From CBFDBF01 sp050291465 (GTDB taxonomy: Bacteria; Pseudomonadota; Gammaproteobacteria; Chromatiales; Chromatiaceae): a stretch of DNA of 64,000 nt. Location of the stretch: positions 1-64,000 of the forward strand of contig JBNKJV010000013.1 of NCBI GenBank assembly GCA_050291465.1, read 5' to 3'. The position numbers were made by a program, and so were the translations under genes. This document shows positions 56,277-64,000 of the stretch, piece by piece. How positions within the stretch are numbered: position 1 is the first letter of the stretch; every line of letters begins with the position of its first letter. The notes beneath the pieces are model-generated. The model did not search any database and was not told where the DNA came from. It saw nothing but the letters and a program-made list of their open reading frames with translations.

Positions 56277-56550
56277 CTCGTAGCGACCCTCGGTCTGTCT
56301 TAATCTCCGCGCACCGCAGGGGTGTGCACGTTTACCTTGGGATAGGAATAAATGGCGGTATTGAATTACATAAGGATTCGTCAGCTGATGCGATGATCTT
56401 CAGCCGCGATTGCCGAATCGCCCGCTCAGAAGGGTTTTTTTTGGAGCATTCCGGGAAGAAATTTCCCATTTCAGCGGCCGGAATTTGTGGATCCTGTCCA
56501 ATAATATTTGAAAATGTGCAGCAATCAACAGTATTCAAGTGGCTGAAATT

Positions 56551-56579
56551 TTGGTAAAAAGTTATTTATAAGCTATAGT
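56551..56579 (+). promoter_or_regulatory. Sigma70 promoter of fimV
   Basis: TTGGTA at 56551-56556, 17-base spacer, TATAGT at 56574-56579. Leader of about 160 bases without obvious terminator. Confidence 0.6.
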
Positions 56580-56743
56580 TAGCGGGGAAATGTTAAGTTC
56601 ATTCTACGTTTGGTATGGAACCGAGCGAGAGGGTAATGGGGAAAATTGCCCCAGTTTGGCAACAATTGGGAGCCGGTTTTACCGGTGTCTTCATGTGCAG
56701 ATCGCTTAATTCAGGTTGTGACTGTGCAGATTAAGGGGGAAAT

Positions 56744-59503
56744 ATGATCCGTAAATCGTCCCTGGTTTTGGCGCTGGCGCTCAGTGTGGCCACGTCCGGC
56801 GCGCAGGCACTTGGATTGGGCGATATCGATCTGAAATCGGCGTTAAATCAGAATTTTAACGCCGATATCACGTTGTTATCGGTAGAGAAAGGGACGCTGG
56901 ACGATGTTCGGGTCGCACTGGCGTCGCCCGAAGCGTTTGAGCAGGCCGGTGTTGAACGGCCGTACCTTCTTTCCAGGCTCTACTTCAAGCCGGAGCGGCT
57001 GGAGGATGGTCGTGCGGTAATTCGCGTCACTTCACGGGAACCGATCCGCGAGCCTTTCCTCAATTTCGTCATTGAAGTCAACTGGCCGAAAGGACGCCTG
57101 TTGCGGGAGTATACGGTCCTGCTTGATCCTCCCGTCACTCTTGAGCGCAAACCGGCGCCGGTAGAGGCCCCGGTTGCGGCCCCTGAGGCAGCCCCCGAAG
57201 TCGCCCCTGAAACCGCCACTGAAACTGCGGCTGTTACCGCCCCGGCCACCCCCGCCGGCGAGGCAACCGAGATCGCAATGGAAGAAGGCGTTGTCAGCGG
57301 TGAGTACGGGCCGGTTAAAACGGGCGATTCCCTGTGGGTTATCGCCGAGCGTTCCATGCATCAGGGCGCGGATATCAACCAGATGATGATGGCGATCTAT
57401 CGCGCCAACCCGAAGGCATTTTTCAATAACAACATCAACAATCTGAAGGCGGGTCAGATCCTGCGGATACCGGATCGTGAAGAGACGATGGGTATCAGTC
57501 GACGCGAGGCCCGGGACCAGTACGGTGAACACCTCAATGCTTGGATGGCGGAGAAGCAGGCCGCGGCGGTGGTTGCGACAGAGGCGGAAGTGAAACCGGA
57601 AACACAGCCGGAGGTGAAACCGGGAGCCGGGACTACCGAGGCGGCAGCCGGACCGGGAGCAGCTGAGGGAACCGCAGCCGAAAAGCCTGAGGTTCAGGAC
57701 GCGGAGCTGAAGATTGCAACCGCACGTCCCGAGGGCGAAGGTGAGGCGGGTGCCGCGGAAGAAGCCGCGACGGAAGAGACCATCGCACGTCTCAAGCAGG
57801 AGCTGTTGATAGCCAAAGAAGATGCTGAATCCGCCCGTCTGGAGGGCAGTGAACAGCATTCCCGGGTTGTGGAACTGGAAAGCCAGTTGGCGGATCTGCA
57901 ACGTCTCCTTGATCTGAAGAGCGAACAGCTGGCGCAACTTCAGGCCGGCCTTTCCGAGGCCGAGCAGCTCCCCGAAGAGGCGCCTGCGGAAGAGGCGGCT
58001 CCTGAGACGCCGACGGAGGAAGTGGTAACTGCAGAGACGCCGGCGGAAGAGGTTGCTGCGGAAACACCTGAAACCGAGGCACCGACGGCGGCTGCGGAAG
58101 GGGAAGAGGTGGTGTTGGATATACCGGCTGAGGGTGAAGCGGCCATGGAGCTTGCCCCCGAAGCAGGAATGGCGACGGAAGAGGCCGCCGTGCCCCCAGA
58201 GACGGAACCGGTTCCCGCGGAAGCGGTGGTCGAGCCTGAACAACCGGTACCGCCGGTGGTTACCGAGGTGCAGCCGCCCGAGCCGAAACCTGCCCCCAAA
58301 CCCCAGCCCAAACCGGAGAAAAAGCCCGGATTGCTTGGCGGCCTGGTGGATGAGACCACCGGCATCATAGCGGGTATTGGGCTTGTTGCGGTGCTTCTGC
58401 TGGTGATGTGGCTGATGCGTAGCCGCAAATCGGGGCAGGAGGAATTCGAAGAGAGCATTCTGATTGAAGGCGGAAATGAAGGGCTTACCGATACCGCATT
58501 GCAGGATGCGGATGAAGTGCTGGGCCAGACCGACGAGACCTCCTTCCTCAGCGATTTCTCGCCCAGTGATATCGATGCTCTTCAGGATGAGACCGGGGAA
58601 GTCGATCCCCTCGCCGAAGCGGACGTCTATATCGCCTATGGTCGTTACCAGCAGGCTGAAGAGCTGTTGAAGCAGGCCATCGACAGGGAACCGGAACGAC
58701 ATGCACTCAGATATAAGATGTTTGAGATCTTTTACGCGGTGAAGGATGCCAATGGTTTCGTCGCGCTGGCGGAAGAGTTGGCGGGAACGCCGGTCCAGTT
58801 TGCGGACTCGGCGGCATGGGAGAAGGTTGTCTCCATGGGCAAGGAACTTGCACCGTCTCATGAGCTGTTTGCCGGAGGTAAACCGATGCCGAGCGAGAGT
58901 CCGGGGGACGAGGTTGTCGCTCTGGATGAAGAACTCGGTGTTGAGACCACCGGTTTCGATCTGGACGCCATCGCTACGGAGGAAGAGGAAACACCCGACA
59001 CCACCGCGGATGAACTGGCGGATCTGGATCTCGATGATATCGCCGCCAGCCTGGACGATGACGTGGAAGCCGAAGCGCCGGTAGGAGAGGCCTCTGATTT
59101 TGATCTTGAATTGGATAGCGCCTTTACCGAACTTGAAGGTGGTGAACTGGAGGATATGGGTCTCGATCTGGCTCAGGCAGGTTCGGAGGTGGAGGACGAG
59201 GGAAGCTCCGATATGCTGGATCTCGGAGGAGAGACAGCAGCCTCAGAAGAAGAAAAGATCGTCGATTTCCCGGCCGAGGATATGGTCGCGGACGATTTGT
59301 CTCTCGATGAGTTGGGCGGCGGTATGGAGGCGGCGCTGGAGGGAGGCGATGACGATGAGGTGAGTACCAAACTCGATCTTGCCCGTGCCTACCTTGATAT
59401 GGGTGATCCCGAGGGCGCCAGTGATATTATCGATGAAGTCCTGGCGGAAGGGAATGCGGATCAGAAGCGGGAGGCGCAGCAACTGAGAGACCAGCTCTCC
59501 TGA
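56744..59503 (+). CDS. fimV: FimV-type peptidoglycan-binding hub protein
   Basis: 919 residues. Signal peptide (KSSLVLALALSVATSGAQA), then the FimV N-terminal domain (LGLGDIDLKSALNQNFNADITLL, residues about 24-130), a LysM domain (VKTGDSLWVIAERSMH...LKAGQILRIPD, about 190-245), a long Ala/Glu/Pro-rich linker with a coiled coil (about 345-400), one membrane helix (IIAGIGLVAVLLLVMWLM, about 545-562) and acidic cytoplasmic repeats ending in the conserved C-terminal TPR (TKLDLARAYLDMGDPEGASDIIDEVL). FimV proteins organise type IV pilus and polar complexes. Followed by truA, as in related genomes. Confidence 0.93.
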   Translation: MIRKSSLVLALALSVATSGAQALGLGDIDLKSALNQNFNADITLLSVEKGTLDDVRVALASPEAFEQAGVERPYLLSRLYFKPERLEDGRAVIRVTSREPIREPFLNFVIEVNWPKGRLLREYTVLLDPPVTLERKPAPVEAPVAAPEAAPEVAPETATETAAVTAPATPAGEATEIAMEEGVVSGEYGPVKTGDSLWVIAERSMHQGADINQMMMAIYRANPKAFFNNNINNLKAGQILRIPDREETMGISRREARDQYGEHLNAWMAEKQAAAVVATEAEVKPETQPEVKPGAGTTEAAAGPGAAEGTAAEKPEVQDAELKIATARPEGEGEAGAAEEAATEETIARLKQELLIAKEDAESARLEGSEQHSRVVELESQLADLQRLLDLKSEQLAQLQAGLSEAEQLPEEAPAEEAAPETPTEEVVTAETPAEEVAAETPETEAPTAAAEGEEVVLDIPAEGEAAMELAPEAGMATEEAAVPPETEPVPAEAVVEPEQPVPPVVTEVQPPEPKPAPKPQPKPEKKPGLLGGLVDETTGIIAGIGLVAVLLLVMWLMRSRKSGQEEFEESILIEGGNEGLTDTALQDADEVLGQTDETSFLSDFSPSDIDALQDETGEVDPLAEADVYIAYGRYQQAEELLKQAIDREPERHALRYKMFEIFYAVKDANGFVALAEELAGTPVQFADSAAWEKVVSMGKELAPSHELFAGGKPMPSESPGDEVVALDEELGVETTGFDLDAIATEEEETPDTTADELADLDLDDIAASLDDDVEAEAPVGEASDFDLELDSAFTELEGGELEDMGLDLAQAGSEVEDEGSSDMLDLGGETAASEEEKIVDFPAEDMVADDLSLDELGGGMEAALEGGDDDEVSTKLDLARAYLDMGDPEGASDIIDEVLAEGNADQKREAQQLRDQLS

Positions 59504-59544
59504 GATGATCGGTTTCTAGAATCTTACACTGTCGGAGACAGGGA

Positions 59545-59572
59545 GAGAGGCGCACCTTGGTGCGCCTCTCTG
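59545..59572 (+). terminator. Hairpin after fimV
   Basis: AGAGAGGCGCACC-TT-GGTGCGCCTCTCT stem without a clear T run; may be partial terminator or processing site before truA. Confidence 0.55.
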
Positions 59573-59661
59573 CGTTAAGATGGTATTCGATCCCGGATTC
59601 GAAAGGTTCCGTGTCCGCCGGCGACCGGATCTGTTATTGAAATATGAAGGAACTGTAATTA

Positions 59662-60417
59662 ATGCGCATCGCGATGGGCGTCGAATATGACGGCACGGCA
59701 TTCTGCGGCTGGCAAACCCAGGGTGATGTGGATACCGTCCAGGAAAGTCTGGAGGGTGCCCTCTCAAGAGTGGCTGATCATCCGGTGTCGGTTCAGTGTG
59801 CCGGGCGCACCGATGCCGGAGTCCATGGGTTGGGTCAGGTTATCCATTTCGACAGCGAGGCGTTAAGAACCCCGAGAAACTGGATTCTGGGGACAAACGT
59901 CAATCTGCCCCAGGACATCAATGTAACCTGGGCGCAGCCGGTGGCGGATGAATTCCATGCGCGCTTCTCGGCCACCGGCCGCAGTTATCGCTATATCATT
60001 CTCAACCGTATGACCCGTTCCGCCATCTGGGCGAACCGGGCGGTCTGGATTCATCGGCCGCTGGATGAATCGAGGATGCAGGAAGCGGCCCGCAGCCTCG
60101 TCGGTACCCATGATTTCTCTTCCTACCGGGCCCAGGGCTGCCAGGCTAAGAGTCCGGTTCGTACCGTTTCCCGACTGGATGTACGGAGGGAGGGAGAACG
60201 GATCATGATCGATATCAGTGCCAATGCCTTTCTGCACCACATGGTCCGTAACATCGCCGGGGTGTTGATCGCCATCGGGGAGGGGGATCGGCCGGTGGAA
60301 TGGAGCAGGGAGGTACTGGAGTATCGCAACCGCACCCTGGGCGGTGTGACCGCTCCTCCGCAAGGGCTGTACCTGATGCAGGTGGAGTATCCGGCGGAAT
60401 TCAATCTGCCGGGGTAA
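59662..60417 (+). CDS. truA: tRNA pseudouridine(38-40) synthase TruA
   Basis: 251 residues. Catalytic aspartate in CAGRTDAGVHGLGQVIHF (about residues 49-66), start motif MGVEYDGTAFCGWQTQ, and C-terminal FLHHMVRNIAGVLIAIGEG. Modifies U38-U40 in the anticodon arm of many tRNAs. Follows fimV after a hairpin; the fimV-truA-trpF order is typical of gammaproteobacteria. Downstream lies a repeat-rich 240-base gap before trpF. Confidence 0.97.
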   Translation: MRIAMGVEYDGTAFCGWQTQGDVDTVQESLEGALSRVADHPVSVQCAGRTDAGVHGLGQVIHFDSEALRTPRNWILGTNVNLPQDINVTWAQPVADEFHARFSATGRSYRYIILNRMTRSAIWANRAVWIHRPLDESRMQEAARSLVGTHDFSSYRAQGCQAKSPVRTVSRLDVRREGERIMIDISANAFLHHMVRNIAGVLIAIGEGDRPVEWSREVLEYRNRTLGGVTAPPQGLYLMQVEYPAEFNLPG

Positions 60418-60447
60418 GCGGCCGGCATGGCCCGTCCCGGTTCTTAT

Positions 60448-60521
60448 TTACCACGGAGGACACAGAGGAAACCTGGAAACGCGGTCAGCTTGTTCTCCGT
60501 GCCCTCTGTGTTCTCTGTGGT
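60448..60521. repeat. CACAGAG-type intergenic palindromic repeat, copy 6
   Basis: TACCACGGAGGACACAGAGG on the left and CCTCTGTGTTCTCTGTGGT on the right, about 74 bases in all, in the gap after truA. Confidence 0.7.
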
Positions 60522-60560
60522 GAGAATGGCTTCGAGTCTTCGAGACTGTTTACCCGGCTG

Positions 60561-60596
60561 CGTAGGGCGGGCTGTGCCCGCCGGAAGCCCGCGGTG
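60561..60596. repeat. Second REP-like palindrome (GTAGGGCGGGC type)
   Basis: GGGCGGGC-TGT-GCCCGCC hairpin preceded by CGTA, a form common as a dispersed REP in gammaproteobacteria. Together with the CACAGAG repeat it fills the truA-trpF gap. Confidence 0.55.
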
Positions 60597-60661
60597 GTTA
60601 ATTACGGATTTTATAAATGACCTTTCTCAAGCCTGCCTGATCCTGTATCTTTAACCGCCCA

Positions 60662-61285
60662 ATGAGAACCCGGGTCAAAATCTGCGGTATCACCCGCCCA
60701 CAGGACGCGCTGGACGCGGTGCGGGAGGGTGCGGATGCCATCGGTCTGGTGTTTTATCCTCCCAGCCCCAGGGCGGTGACCACCGCCCAAGCCGCTGCGA
60801 TAGTCGAGCATCTGCCGCCCTTCGTGACCGTGGTGGGACTCTTTGTGAATCCATCCCGGGAGGAGATCGCCAGGGTCCTGTCCGGGGTCCCAATTGATCT
60901 TTTGCAGTTTCACGGAGACGAGCGTGCGGAACAGTGCCGGGGGCATGGACGGCCTTATCTCAAGGCGATCCGCATGCGGGAGGGTGTGGATCTGCTTGAG
61001 CAGCGGCGGAATTACCCCGATGCGGCAGGGCTGTTGCTGGATACCTATGAGCAGGGAAAGCCGGGAGGTACCGGCAGAACCTTCGATTGGGATCGTATTC
61101 CCGCGGATCTGGCGGCTGATATCGTGTTGGCCGGTGGGCTCGATGTGGAGAATGTAGAGCAGGCGATTCGGCAGGTGCGACCCTATGCGGTGGACGTGAG
61201 CGGTGGTGTGGAACTGGAGAAGGGAATCAAGGATAGTGCGAAGATAGCGGCATTTATGCGAGGTGTTGAGCGTGCCAACCGATGA
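60662..61285 (+). CDS. trpF: Phosphoribosylanthranilate isomerase
   Basis: 207 residues, TIM barrel. The N-terminal VKICGITRPQDALDAVREGADAIGLVF carries the conserved catalytic cysteine, the central DLLQFHGDE motif is intact, and the C-terminal VLAGGLDVENVEQAI and VDVSGGVE bind phosphate. Third step of the tryptophan branch after anthranilate. ATG 60662 has no strong ribosome site. The 3' end overlaps trpB by 23 bases, so trpFBA is an operon. Confidence 0.96.
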   Translation: MRTRVKICGITRPQDALDAVREGADAIGLVFYPPSPRAVTTAQAAAIVEHLPPFVTVVGLFVNPSREEIARVLSGVPIDLLQFHGDERAEQCRGHGRPYLKAIRMREGVDLLEQRRNYPDAAGLLLDTYEQGKPGGTGRTFDWDRIPADLAADIVLAGGLDVENVEQAIRQVRPYAVDVSGGVELEKGIKDSAKIAAFMRGVERANR

Positions 61286-62489
61286 CAAGATAGATTTCAC
61301 CAGTATGCCGGACGGGCGCGGTCACTTCGGACCCTATGGCGGCATGTTCGTTGCCGAAACCCTCATGGAACCACTGGAAGAGCTGCGTCAGGCCTATGAG
61401 AAATACATGCAGGATGACGCGTTTCTGGCCGAGCTGGACGCCGACCTTCAACATTATGTGGGTCGTCCCTCACCCCTTTATCACGCCCAACGTTGGAGCC
61501 GCGAACTCGGTGGGGCGCAGATCTACCTGAAGCGGGAGGACCTGAACCACACCGGCGCCCACAAAGTGAACAACACCATTGGTCAGGCCCTGTTGGCCCG
61601 GCGTATGGGAAAGACAAGGATTATCGCCGAGACCGGCGCCGGTCAGCACGGAGTCGCCACCGCCACGGTGGCCGCCCGCATGGGACTGGAGTGTGTGGTC
61701 TATATGGGGGCTGTGGACATGGCCCGCCAGGAAGCCAACGTCTACCGCATGACTCTGCTCGGCGCCAAGGTGGTCGGTGTGGAGTCCGGATCCAGGACCC
61801 TTAAGGATGCCCTTAACGAGGCCATGCGGGATTGGGTGACAAACGTCGACAACACCTTTTACATAATCGGCACGGTGGCCGGTCCCCATCCCTATCCCGC
61901 CATGGTGCGGGATTTCCAGACGGTGATCGGACGCGAGGCGCGGCGCCAGATCCAGGAGCAGGCCGGGCGGCTGCCCGATGCCCTGGTGGCCTGCGTCGGT
62001 GGCGGGTCCAACGCCATCGGTCTGTTTCACCCCTTTCTCGAGGATCGGCAGGTGGCCATTTACGGCGTGGAAGCGGCGGGTGACGGCCTGGATACCGGTC
62101 ATCATGCGGCCCCCTTGTGTGCCGGTCAGCCGGGTGTTCTGCATGGAAATCGAACCTACCTCATGGAGGACGCCAATGGTCAGATTATTGAGACCCACTC
62201 CATATCGGCCGGTCTTGATTATCCCGGCGTCGGCCCGGAACACGCCTGGTTAAAGGACTGCGGTCGCGCCCGGTACGTGGCGGTGAGCGATGAGGAAGCG
62301 CTTCGGGCGTTTCATGATCTGACCCGGATCGAGGGGATCATCCCGGCCCTGGAATCGAGCCACGCCCTGGCATACGCGGCCAGGCTGGCGCGGGAGATGG
62401 GACCGGAGCAGTTGCTGCTGGTAAACCTCTCCGGGCGTGGCGACAAGGATATGCATACGGTGGCGGCGCGCGAGGGGATTCAGATATGA
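61263..62489 (+). CDS. trpB: Tryptophan synthase beta subunit
   Basis: 408 residues. The PLP-binding lysine is in KREDLNHTGAHKVNN (about residue 97), with the glycine-rich phosphate loop CVGGGSNAIGLFHPF. The start region is uncertain: GTG 61263, TTG 61266 and GTG 61272 are all in frame before VPTDDKIDF. Catalyses indole plus serine to tryptophan. Overlaps trpF and, by four bases (ATGA), trpA. Confidence 0.97.
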   Translation: MLSVPTDDKIDFTSMPDGRGHFGPYGGMFVAETLMEPLEELRQAYEKYMQDDAFLAELDADLQHYVGRPSPLYHAQRWSRELGGAQIYLKREDLNHTGAHKVNNTIGQALLARRMGKTRIIAETGAGQHGVATATVAARMGLECVVYMGAVDMARQEANVYRMTLLGAKVVGVESGSRTLKDALNEAMRDWVTNVDNTFYIIGTVAGPHPYPAMVRDFQTVIGREARRQIQEQAGRLPDALVACVGGGSNAIGLFHPFLEDRQVAIYGVEAAGDGLDTGHHAAPLCAGQPGVLHGNRTYLMEDANGQIIETHSISAGLDYPGVGPEHAWLKDCGRARYVAVSDEEALRAFHDLTRIEGIIPALESSHALAYAARLAREMGPEQLLLVNLSGRGDKDMHTVAAREGIQI

Positions 62490-63292
62490 GCCGAATCGAA
62501 GCGCGTTTCCGGCAGCTGAAAGAGCAGGGGCGTGTGGCCCTGGTGCCGTTTATTACCGCCGGTGACCCGAAGCCGGATGTCACGGTTCCCCTGATGCACG
62601 CCATGGTGGAGGCGGGCGCGGATCTGATTGAGCTGGGGGTTCCGTTCTCGGATCCCATGGCGGATGGTCCGGTGATCCAGCGGGCCAGCGAACGGGCCCT
62701 GGAATACGGTATCGGTCTGCGGGATGTGCTGGATATGGTCCACCGTTTCCGGGAGGATGACGATACCACCCCGGTGGTGCTCATGGGATACCTCAACCCC
62801 ATCGAGGTGATGGGATACGGGGTCTTTGCAGTGGAGGCGGCGGCCGCCGGCGTTGACGGTGTGCTGACCGTGGATCTGCCGCCGGAGGAGGCGGATGATC
62901 TGCTGCAGGTGCTGCGGCCAAAAGGGATCGATCCGATCTTTCTGCTGGCACCCACCAGCACCGAAGAACGGATTAAGCGGATCTGTGATGCAGCGAGCGG
63001 GTTCGTATATTATGTATCGGTCAAGGGGATAACCGGCGCCAGTCACCTAGCCGTCAGCGATGTTTCGGAGAAGGTGGCGGGGATACGCCAGGCCACCGAT
63101 CTGCCGGTGGGTGTGGGTTTCGGCATCAAGGACGCGGATTCCGCGCGCTCTGTTGCCCGGGTGGCGGACGCGGTTATCGTCGGCAGTGCGATAGTGAGTA
63201 GAATAGAGAATCTCGTGGATCAGCCGGATGCTATTGCTACCGAACTGGTCGCTTTCCTGTCCACCCTGAGACAGGCGATGGATAATCAATAG
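62486..63292 (+). CDS. trpA: Tryptophan synthase alpha subunit
   Basis: 268 residues. The alpha-subunit signature LVPFITAGDPKPDV, catalytic acids in LIELGVPFSDPMADGPVIQ (Glu and Asp), and GFVYYVSVKGITGA and VGVGFGIKDADSA as phosphate-binding loops are all present. Cleaves indole-3-glycerol phosphate to indole. Coupled to trpB by overlap; the next gene, accD, begins 13 bases later, the normal gammaproteobacterial order. Confidence 0.98.
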   Translation: MSRIEARFRQLKEQGRVALVPFITAGDPKPDVTVPLMHAMVEAGADLIELGVPFSDPMADGPVIQRASERALEYGIGLRDVLDMVHRFREDDDTTPVVLMGYLNPIEVMGYGVFAVEAAAAGVDGVLTVDLPPEEADDLLQVLRPKGIDPIFLLAPTSTEERIKRICDAASGFVYYVSVKGITGASHLAVSDVSEKVAGIRQATDLPVGVGFGIKDADSARSVARVADAVIVGSAIVSRIENLVDQPDAIATELVAFLSTLRQAMDNQ

Positions 63293-63305
63293 CGGGAACA
63301 GTCGT

Positions 63306-64000
63306 ATGAGTTGGTTTGAGAAACTGATGCCGAGCCGGATACGTACGGAAACCAGCGATAAGCGCGGTGTTCCGGAAGGGCTGTGGGCGAAATGTACCGG
63401 GTGCGGCGCCATTCTTTACCGGGCGGAGATGGAGCGGAATCTGGATGTCTGTCCGAAATGCGGTTACCACGATCGCATGGGTGCCCGCCGGCGGCTGGAT
63501 ACCTTTCTCGATCCCGAGGGGCGGGAGGAGATCGGCGCGGATCTCACGCCGACAGATCCTTTGAAATTCAAGGACAGCAAGAAATACAAGGAACGTCTGA
63601 CCCAGGCCCAGAAAAAGACCGGTGAGAAGGATGCGCTGGTAGTGATGCGCGGAAAGCTGAAAGGGATGAGCGTGATCGCCGCGGCCTTCGAGTTCGATTT
63701 CATGGGCGGTTCCATGGGTTCCGTGGTGGGTGAGCGCTTCGTGCGTGGCGTGGATACCGCCCTGGAGCACGGGGTTCCCATGGTCTGCTTCTCCGCCAGC
63801 GGTGGAGCGCGTATGCAGGAGTCCCTTTTTTCCCTTATGCAGATGGCTAAGACCAGCGCCGCCCTCGGTCGGATGGCAAAGCGGGGGCTGCCGTTTATTT
63901 CCATCATGACCGATCCCACCATGGGTGGCGTATCGGCGAGTCTCGCCATGCTGGGGGATATCAATGCCGCCGAACCCAACGCCCTGATAGGATTTGCCGG
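63306..64000 (+). CDS. accD: Acetyl-CoA carboxylase carboxyltransferase beta subunit (3' end outside window)
   Basis: 231 residues are visible, the frame continues past 64000. The N-terminal zinc ribbon CTGCGAILY...CPKCGYH (Cys pairs about residues 30-33 and 49-52) identifies AccD, followed by the carboxyltransferase core with SASGGARMQESLFSLMQMAKTSAAL and TDPTMGGVSASLAMLGD. AccD with AccA transfers CO2 from biotin to acetyl-CoA in fatty-acid synthesis. Start ATG 63306; follows trpA closely. Confidence 0.96.
   Translation, partial: MSWFEKLMPSRIRTETSDKRGVPEGLWAKCTGCGAILYRAEMERNLDVCPKCGYHDRMGARRRLDTFLDPEGREEIGADLTPTDPLKFKDSKKYKERLTQAQKKTGEKDALVVMRGKLKGMSVIAAAFEFDFMGGSMGSVVGERFVRGVDTALEHGVPMVCFSASGGARMQESLFSLMQMAKTSAALGRMAKRGLPFISIMTDPTMGGVSASLAMLGDINAAEPNALIGFA

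Noticed and set aside
56324..56557. 77-codon open frame before fimV
   Set aside because: No ribosome site, unnatural composition, and it overlaps the predicted fimV promoter.

Overview
The window reads as chromosomal DNA of a gammaproteobacterium. The gene orders tRNA-fMet-rimP-nusA-infB-rbfA-truB-rpsO-pnp and leuCDB-asd-fimV-truA-trpF-trpB-trpA-accD are typical of that class. A PEP-CTERM protein, TusA and rhodanese proteins, a TauE-type exporter, multiheme cytochrome c and a PsrABC/TtrABC/ArrAB-type molybdoenzyme suggest an environmental, probably chemolithotrophic or anaerobically respiring, sulfur-cycle bacterium. No 16S rRNA or taxonomic marker is present, so genus is not assignable.

Layout. 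1-4970: AT-rich accessory DNA with short, all-rightward ORFs separated by imperfect inverted repeats that resemble integron attC sites; it looks like the tail of a gene-cassette array (MORN-repeat fragment, small membrane proteins, GNAT acetyltransferase, PpnP, one frameshifted gene). 5021-5980: leftward DRE-TIM aldolase. 6229-7577: initiator tRNA, tRNA-derived scars, a REP palindrome and a PEP-CTERM gene, lying between tRNA-fMet and rimP. 7635-16600: transcription/translation operon rimP to pnp with leader terminators. 16648-24574: molybdenum-cofactor genes moaE, moaC, moaB, mobA, moaD, moeA, moaA with an archease-like gene, tauE, a periplasmic rhodanese and tusA. 24678-41049: one long rightward block encoding an Fe-S subunit, NrfD-type membrane subunit, Tat-exported molybdopterin catalytic subunit, TorD chaperone, glycosyltransferase, MGS-fold protein, polyferredoxin, two small/multiheme cytochromes, two Mrp ATPases, an unknown protein, a rhodanese-like protein, and a three-component regulator (PhnD-type binding protein, histidine kinase, sigma54 activator). 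41279-50400: unknown genes, methyltransferase, ABC exporter, M23 peptidase, TolC-like protein, aroC, MFS transporter. 50394-64000: LysR regulator, leuCDB, asd, fimV, truA, trpFBA and the start of accD.

How the parts fit. The most notable signal is regulatory. Seven 16-bp palindromes of form GTTACC-N4-GGTAAC (some with one mismatch) occur only between 17.3 and 24.9 kb, and five sigma54-type -24/-12 elements lie ahead of moaE, moaB, moeA (leftward), moaA and the molybdoenzyme operon. The same locus encodes an NtrC-family activator with a GAFTGA motif plus its kinase and a periplasmic PhnD-type sensor. The architecture resembles AioXSR/ArxXSR arsenite sensing. I infer a self-contained regulon in which a periplasmic oxyanion signal switches on both a respiratory molybdoenzyme and the cofactor pathway it needs. 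The substrate is not determined by the sequence. Both electron-transfer subunits carry an unusual Cys-to-Asp change at an iron-sulfur ligand position.

Six copies of a CACAGAG/CTCTGTG-type palindromic repeat sit in intergenic gaps from 13.8 to 60.5 kb. Most housekeeping genes are ordinary.
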